This document shows, in pieces, positions 54,646-64,000 of a DNA stretch of 64,000 bases (within the stretch, counting starts at the first letter, position 1; each line of letters opens with the position of its first letter). Origin of the DNA: Symsagittifera roscoffensis (taxonomy: Eukaryota > Xenacoelomorpha > Acoela > Convolutidae). A program made the translations under genes and the position numbers. The notes below the pieces were generated by a model. It was not told where the DNA came from. It searched no databases and saw nothing but the letters and a program-made list of their open reading frames with translations. The DNA lies in assembly GCF_963678635.1 (NCBI RefSeq), contig NC_087068.1, forward strand, positions 22,718,388 to 22,782,387, read 5' to 3'.

Positions 54646-57020
54646 TTGTTTTTTAAATCCATTTCTACAATCCATTTTACAATCTATTCTTTCTCTTGTT
54701 TTGCCTCTTTTGTACCCTGTTTAGTGAATGACCGTGACGAAATACAGGCAGAAGTGGCTACCCAAGTGAAGCAGTACAGGTCGAAGCGGCTACCCGTAGA
54801 ACAACGTCTATGTCAGTGTGGAAATGAGGGCACGGTCGCGAGAATGTCATGGGAGGTTAAAGACCAAGCTAACACCAACGTGAAGCTACTGACATTAGGA
54901 GCACTTTACATCTGAAAGGAGAGACTGAGAACAAACACGCGCGACGAGTTCAGGAGCTGGGAACAGACCCTTAAACTAGATTCCGAAAAACAAAATTCCG
55001 GCTTGTACAAAAGCAAAAAACATCGAGAGAAAATTGACTTATTTCGAAATTAGAAATTGAGACAAATCGAAAAACTAAAATTGACATCAATTTAGGTTAA
55101 ATATAAAATTAATAGATTAGATTAGAAACTTAAAACTGATGATATAACTATGATGTAATTTTGGCGCGAATTTCAAATTTGCAAACTTCTGATTGGATGA
55201 GTTTATTATTTCGTATAGCTAATGTCTTAGGATGTGTTTATGATTGATGATCGCTTTATAAAATTTGAATGGTTTCAAACCTGATGATGCACAAATGTAG
55301 GAAAACGATCGTAAATTACATTTTTAGTTCCCTCGATCTCATAAACACTCCTATCGTCACTAGTGTTCAAAATGGATAGTTAATACTCTTTGTTTTTTCA
55401 GCGACCTTTCTCGCTGATTAGTTCGGCTGTTATATTTTGTAAAAGTTTCTTACAATTGTTGCGTTCATCGGAAATTCTGGTTCCATTCTCGGTTCAAGCG
55501 TAATTTGGGACTAAATCGAATAGCTTCGAAATGCTGCTTGCACAGAGGGTTCAACTATGCCCTTCTATCGAAAAGGCTCAGTTAATGTTTTCTTTTCACT
55601 GAATAGAGTCGGACCAAGCAATTCTACATACCCTATTGTGTAGATGGCAAATGATGATTAGCCCAAAAGCATGCCTCAATGAAATGTGGAATGACTTCTC
55701 GGACGGATTAAATCTCAGCCTACGCGGAAATAGCGCGAATTACATCGATCGTTATTCATTCCAAATTAGCAAAGCTTAAACACCTATAACGTAACAAGAA
55801 TTGAGCACGGCTGTATTATTTCTTGTTAAATTCGATCGCAGGTCATCATTGTTTTTTGTTTTAAATGTAAAATTCTGTCAAAAGTTGCTAATTAAAAAGC
55901 CAAAGTTTGCCTGGAAAAGACTAATCCGATAGCAAATTTTTTATTATAATCTTCGAAAGTCATCAGAAGGTCAAACGTATGATAGTAACCGAGGTACTAT
56001 GATATCATTCCTTCCCGGTATCAGTCGTTGCCGGATAGCCGGATAATTTATATTCGCTCAAAACCAAAAATCAAACAGGATCTACCTGACAGGACAATCT
56101 GTGGTTTTCTTGAGAAATGGATGAGGGTGGAGTAGAGATTGTCAAGTAACTTAAAATGGTCGAATTTCCGATGAATCAGAATGCAGCAAAGTCGATCTCT
56201 CGACTCAATAAAAAGCTCTAGTGCTAATTTACTGTTTTTAATTATAAAGTTGTAAGTAGGTCCGTCAAATGTTGAAGAAAATAAATTGAGGGCGAGTGGT
56301 TGCTTAAAAAAATCGAAAGTTTGATTGACCTTTTCTATCATCCCGAATTCTGTCAAGAGTTGCTCATTAAACAACCAAAGTTTGTCTGGAAAAAAAAACC
56401 GATAGAAAATTTTCCATTATTTTCTTCGAAAGTCATCAGAAGGCCAAACGTATGATAGTAACCGAGGTACTATGATATCATTCGAATCCCGGTATCATTC
56501 GTTCCCGGATAGCCGGATAATTTGTAATCGCTCAAAGCCAAAATTCAATCTGGATCTAATTGACAACCTGTGCTTTTCTTAAGAAATGGGTGAGGGTGGT
56601 GTAAAGAATGTCAAGTAACTTAAAATGGTCGAGTTTTCGATGAATCAGAATGCAGCAAAGTCGATTTTTGCTTTATATAATTTCTGTTTTATATGTAAAA
56701 TTCTGTCAAAATCGCTCATTAAAAAGCCAAGGTTTGTCTGGAAAAAAAACTGACCCGACAGCAAATTTTCCATTATATTCTTCGAAAGTCATCAGAAGGG
56801 CAAGTGAATGCTTTTTTTAAGCAAATTAGCCTAATTGTTGTCATAAACGTATTAAATAGTTTCATGTGATATGATACGCTCATAATGGTACGCTTGTAAG
56901 AAGAAGGCCCGGTACAGGAAATTAGAGACAAGCTTGTCAAGCCGCGATACTCCCCCTCTACCCGGACATCCCCGCCGTAACCTCCACCCGTGAAAAACCA
57001 GGTTGTAATTGCTTTCATTT
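54646..57020 (+). repeat. Large tandem array, unit 2
   Basis: Same order as unit 1, about 2.39 kb later, with the three-copy sub-repeat at 55868, 56351 and 56700. Begins at an AAATCCATTTCTACAATCC block and ends just after CCACCCGTGAAAAACCAGG. Confidence 0.88.
54722..54915 (+). pseudogene. GIY-YIG-like C-terminal ORF, array unit 2
   Basis: After CCCTGTTTAG the frame VNDRDEIQAEVATQVKQYRS...RLPVEQRLCQCGNEG...NTNVKLLTLGALYI is open, then a TGA interrupts it where unit 3 continues WKKRPEINTRNELRS. The LL-x-LGALYI...KxRPxINTxDEFRS pattern resembles the last part of the GIY-YIG endonuclease of Penelope-type elements; the catalytic front part is not visible. Confidence 0.4.
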
Positions 57021-57275
57021 TTTTATTTCATTTGTTGTATTTTTAATTTCTTGTATTTTTAAGGTTGTATTTTCTTGATTTTTATAGCAATTGCTTCAAT
57101 GATGGAATGCAGATTTTTATTACATCATAAATTGTTAATAAGAGTTAATTAGCTAGCTACTATTTGTGCATCCGGCTGGCATTTCTCTGAAATTAGTTGA
57201 ATCGAGAACTTAAGAATTATTCAAGTAGAAAATGGCTAGAAATTTCTGATGTCATGATAATCTATCTACACTATG

Positions 57276-57312
<37 letters not shown>

Positions 57313-57665
57313 GTTATGTTTAAATGCGTGTGACAGCTATCTCCCATGTTTAAGCACAATAATTTTGCTCTATCTATCTTTACTATGTTTATATGCGTGT
57401 GACAGCCATCTCCCATGTTTAAACATAATAATTTTGCATGCTGAACAAAAAACTTTCACGTTTAAGCTACATCGTATTTTGAAATGTTCAAGTTTTTTAC
57501 CAATTTTTCAGTTTCAGTTCAGTGTTTTTTTTTTCACCGAGTTTCAAAATGCGACCCAATAGTGGGATGCTGTCAGGGTTGGCCCCGGGGCTTTCGAATT
57601 TAAGCTCCAATTACCAATGCTCAAATTCTTAAAGCTTGCTCAATTTTCGGAGAGCTTTAGAAGTC
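57021..57665. other. Insertion between array units 2 and 3, with microsatellite
   Basis: Sequence absent from the other unit junctions. Contains a (CTAT)n tract and, after it, a 60-70 base two-copy repeat (ATGCGTGTGACAGC...ATCTCCCATGTTTAA) at about 57313-57373 and 57383-57440. Confidence 0.65.
57276..57312. repeat. (CTAT)n microsatellite
   Basis: About nine perfect CTAT repeats. Confidence 0.95.
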
Positions 57666-59235
57666 ATTTGTTTTTCAAATCCATTTCTAAAATCCATTTT
57701 ACAATCTATTCTTTCTCTTGTTTTGCCTCTTTTGTACCCTGTTTAGTGAATGACAGTGCCGAAGTACAGTCCGAAGTTACCCAAGTGAAGCAGTACAGGC
57801 CGAAGCGGCTACCCGTAGGACAACGTCTAAGTCAGTGTGGAAATGAGGGCACGGTCGCGAGAATGTCATGGGAGGTTATAGACCAAGCTAACACCAACGT
57901 GAAGCTACTGACATTAGGAGCACTTTACATCTGGAAGAAGAGACCGGAAATTAACACGCGCAACGAGTTGAGGAGCTGGGAACAGACCCTTAAACTAGAT
58001 TTTGAAAAACAAAACTCCGGCTTGTACAAAAACAAAAAAAAATCGAAAAATAAAAATGACATATTTCGAAATTGCAAATTGAGACGTTTCAAAAAACTAA
58101 ATTTAAATTCAATTTAGGTTAAAGATGAAATTAAAAGAATAGATTAGAAACTTAAATCTGATGATTTAATTATGATGTTTTTTAGGCGCGATTTTCAAAT
58201 TTGCAAACTTCTGATTGGATGAGTTTTTTATTTTGTATAAAGGTCTTAGGATGTATTTCGTAAGGTCTTAGGATGTGTTTATGATTGATGATCACTTTAT
58301 AAAATTTGAATACTTTCAAACCTGATGATGCAAAAATGTAAGAAAACGATCGTATTTACATTTTTAGTTCCCTCGATCTCATTAACACTCCTATCGTCAC
58401 TAGTGTTCAAAATGGATAGGTAATACTCTTTCTTTTTCCAGCGACCTTTCTCGCTGATTAGTTCGGCTGTTATATTTTGTAAAAGTTTCTTACAATTATT
58501 GCTTTTTTCGGAAATTCTGGTTCTATTCTCGGTTCAAGCGTAATTTGGGAATAAATCGAATAGCTTCGAAATGCTGCACGCACAGAGGGTTCGACTATGC
58601 CCTTCTATCGAAAAGGCTCAGTTAATGTTTTTTTTTCACTGAATAGAGTCGGACCAAGCAATTCAACATACCCTATTGTGTAGATGGCAAATGATGATTG
58701 GACCAAAAGCATGCCTCAATGAAATTTGGAATGACTTCTCGGACGGATTAAATCTCAGCCTACGCGGAAATAGCGCAAATTACATCGCTCGTTATTCATC
58801 CAAAATTAGCAAATTTTAAACCCCTTCAACGTTGCAAGAATTGAGCACGGCTGTTTTTTTTTTCTTGTTAAATTCGATCGCAGGTCAACATTGTCTTTTG
58901 TTTTATATGTAAATTTCAGTCAAAAATGCTCATTAAAAAGCCTAAGTATGTCAGGAAAAAAACTAACCCGATAGCAAATGTTCCATTATATTCTTCGAAA
59001 GTCAACAGAAGGGCAAGTGGTTGCTTTTTTAAGCAAATTAGCCTAATTGTTATGATGAACTTATTAAATAGTTTCATGTGATATGATACGCTAATAATGG
59101 TACGCTTGTAAGAAGAAGGCCCGGTACAGGAAATTAGAGACAAGCTTGTCAAGCCGCGATACTCCCCCTCTACCCGTACATCCTCGCCGTAACCTCCACC
59201 CGTGAAAAACCAGGTTGTAATTGCTTTCATTTCTT
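57666..59235 (+). repeat. Large tandem array, unit 3 (short)
   Basis: About 1.57 kb. Only one GTCAAAA...GCTCATTAAA sub-repeat is present (58917), so the internal triplicated part seen in units 1 and 2 is missing. Confidence 0.88.
57747..58117 (+). CDS. GIY-YIG-like C-terminal ORF, array unit 3 (longest copy)
   Basis: The best-preserved copy: after CCCTGTTTAG it reads VNDSAEVQSEVTQVKQYRPK, RLPVGQRLSQCGNEG, NVKLLTLGALYIWKKRPEIN, RNELRSWEQTLKLDFEKQ and a Lys-rich end to a stop at 58117. A splice-acceptor-like TTTAG precedes it. Probable fragment of a mobile element, possibly Penelope-type. Differences among copies are mostly amino-acid-changing, which argues against current selection. Confidence 0.4.
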
Positions 59236-60955
59236 TTTTGTTATTTAAATCCATTTCTACAATCCATTTGACAATCTATTCTTTCTCTTGTTTTGCCTCT
59301 TTTGTACCCTGTTTAGTGAATGATCGTGCCGAAGTACAGGCCGAAAGGGCTATCCAAGTGAAGCAGTACAGGTCGAAGTGGCTACTTGTAGGACAACGTC
59401 TAAGTCAGTGTGGAATTGAGGGCACGGTCGCGAGAATGTCATGGGAGGTTATAGACCAAGCTAACACCAACGTGAAGCTACTGACATTAGGAGCACTTTA
59501 TATCTCGAAGGAGAGACCAAGAATAAACACGCGCGACGAGTTTAGGAGCTGAGAAAAGACCCTTAAATTAGATTTCGAAGACAAAATTCCGGCTTGTACA
59601 AAAACAAAAAAAATCGAAAAAAAATTACATTTTTCGAAATTGGAAATTGAGACAAGTCGAAAAACTAAATTTAAGTTCAATTTAGGTTAAAGATAAAATT
59701 AATAGAATAGAATAGAAACTTAAGTCTGATGATATAATTATGAATAATTTTGACGCGAATTTTAAATTTGCAAACTTCTGATTGGATGAGTTTATTATTT
59801 CGTATAGCCAATGTCTGAGGATGTGTTTATGATTGGTTAACACTTAAAAAAATTTGAACACTTTCAAACCTGATGACGCACAAATGATTGTAATTTACAT
59901 TTTTAGTTCCCTCGATCTCATTAACACTCCTATCGTCACTAGTGTTCAAAATCGATAGGTAATACTCTTTCATTTTCCAGCGACCTTTCTCGCTGATTAG
60001 TTCGGCTGTTATATTTTGTAAAAGTTTCTTACAATTATTGCGTTTTCCGGAAATTCTTGTTCTATTCTCGGTTCAAGCGTAATTTGGGACTAAATCGAAT
60101 AGCTTCGAAATGCTGCTCGCACAGAGGGTTCGACTATGCACTTCTATCGAAAAGGCTCAGTTTATGTTTTCTTTTCACTGAATAGAGTCGGACCAAGCAA
60201 TTCTACATACCCTACTGTGTAGATGGCAAATGATGATTGGACCAAAAGCATGCCTCAATGAAACGTGGAATGACTTCTCGGACGGATTAAATCTCAGCCT
60301 ACGCGGAAATAGCGCGAATTACATCGCTCGTTATTCATCCCAAATTAGCAAAGCTTAAACCCCTATAACGTAGCAAGAATTGAGCACGGCTGTATTATTT
60401 CTTGTTAAATTCGATCGCAGGTCAACATTGTCTTTTGTTTTAAATGTAAAATTTTGTCAAAAGCTGCTCATTAAAAAGCCAAAGTTTGTCTGGAAAAAAA
60501 AACTATTCCGAAAGCAAATTTTCCAATATATTCTTCAAAAGTCATCAGAAGGTCAAACGTATGATAGTAACCGAGGTACTATGATATCATTCGTTCCCGG
60601 TATCATTCGTTCCCGGATAGCCGGATAATTTATATTGGCTCAAAGCCAAAAATCAATCAAGATCTACCTGACAATCTTTGCTTTTCTTGAGAAATGAGTG
60701 AGGGTGGTGAAAAGAATATCAAGTAACTTAAAATGGTCGAGTTTTCGATGAATCAAAATACAGCAAAGTCGATTTTTGTTTTATATGTTTTTTGTTTTAT
60801 ATGTAAGGTTCTGTCAAAATTTGCTCATTAAAAAGCCAAAGTTTGTCTGGAAAAAACTAACCCGATAGCAAGTTTTCCATTATATTCTTCAAAATTCATC
60901 AGAAGGGCAAGTGGGTGCTTTATTTAAGCAAATTAGCCTTTTATGCTAAACTAAC
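59236..60955 (+). repeat. Large tandem array, unit 4
   Basis: Begins with AAATCCATTTCTACAATCC and runs through the same blocks, with two sub-repeats (60450, 60812). It ends abruptly where the decayed RT element begins. Confidence 0.85.
59318..59552 (+). pseudogene. GIY-YIG-like C-terminal ORF, array unit 4
   Basis: VNDRAEVQAERAIQVKQYRS...NVKLLTLGALYISKERPRIN...DEFRS-stop. The TGG after DEFRS has become TGA, truncating it relative to unit 3. Confidence 0.4.
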
Positions 60956-62900
60956 TTGTTTATATTCACCATAAATTTGTCCTCCTCGCTTGAAAATTAT
61001 GGCCGATCAAACGCACGGCCATTTTCGCAAACGCCACCCATCAAAAAGGAGGCATATTGTGTGTCGTTTGCAAAACTTACATCCATGTCTCATGTAGCGG
61101 GCTACAGAGCAGCAAATTTTATTACGATGGGATCCCGAGAACTTTGCGAAAGAGCCGAACTCCCCCAACAGACCAACAAGCACAGCCCCCATCACAACTC
61201 AAAAAGAAACATCCTCGGCAACACCTGAAACAAACGTACTGCGCAACGCAAAATAATCTTATCCACCGCCCCCAGCAATCACTACAGCACCCTTCGACCC
61301 CTGGAAACTTATCGACTCTGAACTTGAAATTAAAACAAACTACATATATAAAAATGTCGTTAACTAGAAACCGCGCTTCATACTCTTAAGCAAGAACAAT
61401 CCTGGTTTCCAATTCATAGTGTTACTGAACCAGCAGCTGTTGTCATTAGTAGAAGAAACACCGAATTCTAACATCGCAATGAAAGCAGCAATGCTTCTCA
61501 CACATCTGCTGCTCCCCAAAACTAAATCAGAAACAAACAGATCAAATTCTAAAACACTCAGCCGCCGCATAATTTTATGGAAGCAAGGCCTATTAGACGA
61601 ACTTTTCACTGAAGCGAAAGCTCTCCAAATTAGACATCCAAAACAGAAGAAGTCCGAAGTGAATGAGGAAGTTAAGCAATTTGATAAACTAATGAGTACA
61701 GGCAAAATATCTGCCGCCATTGGCTGTTTTTCAAACAAGAAAACAAAAAGAGTACATCCCCTACACGAAGTCATTGAAGGAAAAACAGTCCTTAGTATGC
61801 TGAAAAAAAACACCCTCAAGCCAGAACAGCGAACACTAACTATATAACTGAAGTAAGTGAAGACACAATGCCATACCACCCCTCTATGTTCGAACAAATA
61901 AACGTCAAGACAGTTCGAAAATCACCCCTGAAAAAGCACGGAAGCCACGGTCCCTAAGATCTAGTTGCGCGCGAATGGAGAAAGATAATAACTCACTTCA
62001 ACCAAACATCCATTGGGCTTTGCCAAACAATTGCCAAACTATCCTAAGCAATAGCAAGTAAAGTTCTCCCCCATGAAAACCTAACGGCGTACAACTCGTG
62101 TCGCCTGATACCTCTGGACAAAAATCCAGGGGTACCGGCCATTGGTATAGGTGACGTTCTGAGAAGAATAATTGGCACAAATATCACCCAATGTATAAAA
62201 TCAGACCTTAAAAATCTCGGAAAAAATTTCCAACTCTGCTTAGGCCAGAAGTGTGGAATCGAATATGCTGACCACAGCTCGAGGAACGAGTTTGAGAAGC
62301 CGGAAACGCACGACATACTACTTATTGATGCAGAAAATGCCTTGAACTCGCTCAATAGGGAATTTGCTCTAAAAATGTAGAAATTCTTTGTCCGCCACTA
62401 CATCATGCGCTGGCAACTCATATAAACATCCCTCAAATCTATATGTTAATAACACGGTTTTGACATCTACCGAAGGCATAACGCAAGGTGATCCCCTCGC
62501 AATGGCTATGTACGGAATTGGGATAATCCCACTGATTGAACTCCTGCAAAAACCAAATGTCACCCAAAAATGGTACGCAGATGATGGAAGCGCTGCAGGT
62601 GATCTTAGTAGTCTCCGCGCAATACTGGGCAACCTGGACGTGCACGGAAAGGATTTCGGATACAATATGAAGCCTTCTAAGTGTCAAATCATTGTAAAAG
62701 AAAACAGTCGTGACAGCGCCATAAAAGTATTCGAAGGCAAAACTATTATAGTGGTAGACGGTTTTAGAGTCATTGGATCGGTTATAGGAGCACCATCAGC
62801 ATGCGATAAAAACATGGAAAGCGAAACTGAAAAGACAGTTACCCTACCTGAAAACTTTTCCAAAATAGCTAAAACATCACCACAAAATTCGTAATCCTTC
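60956..62900 (+). pseudogene. Decayed retroelement with PHD-like finger and reverse transcriptase
   Basis: A cysteine/histidine cluster (CVVCKTYIHVSC, about 61057-61092) resembles the end of a PHD finger found in some retroelement proteins. A 142-residue frame at 61419-61847 contains FDKLMSTGKISAAIGCFSNK, as found upstream of the RT in an invertebrate retroelement group. The RT follows in pieces: LIPLDKNPGVPAIGIGDVLR, LLIDAENALNSLNREFA, TQGDPLAMAMYG and WYADDGSAAGDL. Stops near 61957, 62050, 62378 and a frame change near 62390 show it is dead, though the YADD box survives. I do not place it in a named clade. Confidence 0.75.
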
Positions 62901-63149
62901 TACACAAATAAGTTAGGCTTTCTAAACAGATAAACTCCGGAAGCATTTAAGAAAAATGGATGAAATTGAGCAAAACGTAAGACAGCAGCTAGTCTGTGGT
63001 ATTAGAGGAGGGTAGATTTTAATTGACAATTCTCTTGATACATTAAAAAGGACTTAATTTAATCATAAAATTTTTGCCGATATATTTATATACGCGGTTA
63101 TGCACATGACAAAAACATGCACTATCTGAAACTGCCATCCTTGGAATTT

Positions 63150-63849
63150 CGGAGATCAGTCAGAACGTCCTCCTGTTGCCAACTGTTGTGTTGGCAACAA
63201 TAGGAAAGAGTCGATGATCAACGATTTGATGAAAACCCGTCCATCCAGTGCCGAAACAAAGCTAAATGAAATCGCCGAACAATTCTCTACATTTAAACAA
63301 GAGGTAGATCCACTTAAGCAAAAGAGAGATGAAACAAACAAAAAACCACAAAACAGAAATGAGCCAAAGCAACATGCCTTAAACAAACCAGAATGAAGCT
63401 ATTACGTAAACCGAAAAAGAGGACTGCTTGAACTGGACTCAAAAAATTCAAGAGATAGACACAAACATGACTTGGAAGAGGTGAACAAACTGTTTGCGTT
63501 CTTAACAGTTGAAGCAAAAATCTCAGATTTAAAACGTTTAGGAAAAAATGAAGAAGGAAAAAGGCCACGCACAATAGTTATAAATGTATCAAATGAATAG
63601 CAAAAACGACTGATACTAATGTCCTTGGCAAAATTGAAAAACTACGACAAAACTCTTTTTGTGTCAAAAGAGCTCAGCCCAAGTGAATTTCTGATTGAGA
63701 ACAAACTTCTTATGAAAAGGCGAACAATGATAGAAACTGGCGTATCAGCTAAAAACCTAAGGCTAAGGGACCTTGTCCTTTACCAATATGACGAAGAAAG
63801 TGAAAATTGGAAAAAAAGTCGAAGAAAGCAATTGACTACCTACTGCTAA
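63150..63849 (+). pseudogene. LINE ORF1, interrupted by two stops
   Basis: Starts near MINDLMKTRPSSAETKLNEI with a coiled-coil-like, Glu/Lys-rich stretch. A TGA at about 63394 and a TAG at about 63598 break the frame. After the second stop, KLKNYDKTLFVSKELSPSEF and the block with KRRTMIETGVSAKNLRLRD are typical of the RNA-binding part of LINE ORF1. The stops are single-base changes, so the insertion is fairly young. Confidence 0.7.
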
Positions 63850-64000
63850 GTATTTAAAAACTTTATGCCTAAATGTCAGAAGTATTTTAGACATCAACAG
63901 AAGAACAGCTCTATCAAATGCCATTTTACAAACAGACTACGATATACTATGCCTTACAGAGACATGGCTGGTAAAGGAAATACCAGATAAAGCTCTGCAG
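63850..64000 (+). CDS. LINE ORF2 start: apurinic endonuclease domain, cut by window end
   Basis: Frame overlapping the end of ORF1 reads TLCLNVRSILDINRRTALSN, then DYDILCLTETWLVKEIPDKA. The N-V-R-S and the D-I-L-C-L-T-E-T-W-L motif, with its metal-binding Glu, mark the endonuclease of a jockey/CR1-type LINE. It continues beyond the window; no start codon was assigned. Confidence 0.8.

Noticed and set aside
56048-56374. 108-codon minus-strand ORF repeated at 53658
   Set aside because: It overlays family M and array sequence; openness is by chance and shared because the repeats are copies of each other.
58916-59254. Minus-strand ORF with MKAITTWFFTGGGYG repeated in three units
   Set aside because: Covers the conserved GC-rich block at unit ends; similar in all units for that reason, with no further coding evidence.
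52736-59890. Hammerhead ribozyme in the array units, prompted by repeated CTGATGA motifs
   Set aside because: CTGATGA recurs but no copy is followed by a well-paired stem II and GAAA at the right spacing, and flanking helices do not form.

Overview
The window is nuclear DNA from an invertebrate animal. It is AT-rich by eye, its genes are split by GT-AG introns (with at least two GC-AG introns), it carries animal gene families (a receptor-type tyrosine phosphatase and a cytosolic sulfotransferase), and the rest is dominated by many kinds of transposable element. The species cannot be fixed from the sequence. A 200-base run of N at 52051-52250 marks an assembly gap.

Layout. 1-1560: decayed Ty3/gypsy integrase region. 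2989-3242: C-rich CACCTGA minisatellite. 5400-13020: a 3.74 kb direct tandem duplication (5534-9281 and 9282-13020) whose copies hold small putative membrane-protein exons; one further candidate exon lies just outside it at 5400-5451. 13240-13862: LINE reverse-transcriptase remnant on the minus strand. 13863-17474: AT-rich intergenic DNA. 17475-19134: two copies of a roughly 530 bp repeat with terminal hairpins, and a tRNA-derived SINE.

19848-39102 (minus strand): one receptor protein tyrosine phosphatase gene, rebuilt here as 15 phase-consistent exons plus one doubtful 5' exon. It encodes an N-glycosylatable ectodomain, one membrane span, a single catalytic PTP domain with all main catalytic motifs, and then an unusual tail of about 290 residues rich in Lys, Asp, Glu and Gly. 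Its introns hold an internally deleted gypsy element (22681-25425, antisense to the gene), a cluster of hAT-like MITEs, and terminal-hairpin repeats.

40772-42307: three head-to-tail copies of the terminal-hairpin repeat between the two divergent genes. 44610-47439 (plus strand): a five-exon cytosolic sulfotransferase with a recognisable PAPS-binding loop and catalytic His. 47600-48960: decayed LINE on the minus strand. 50160-51790: decayed gypsy gag-protease-RT. 52390-60955: four large tandem repeat units, each carrying a copy of a short ORF resembling the end of a Penelope-type GIY-YIG domain plus a diverged terminal-hairpin repeat. 60956-62900: decayed reverse transcriptase with a PHD-like finger. 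63150-64000: LINE ORF1 (broken) and the start of an apurinic endonuclease ORF that leaves the window.

The two host genes are divergently transcribed and nothing in the sequence ties them functionally. Most of the novelty lies in the phosphatase tail, the terminal-hairpin repeat families, and the nested or tandem structure of the repeats.
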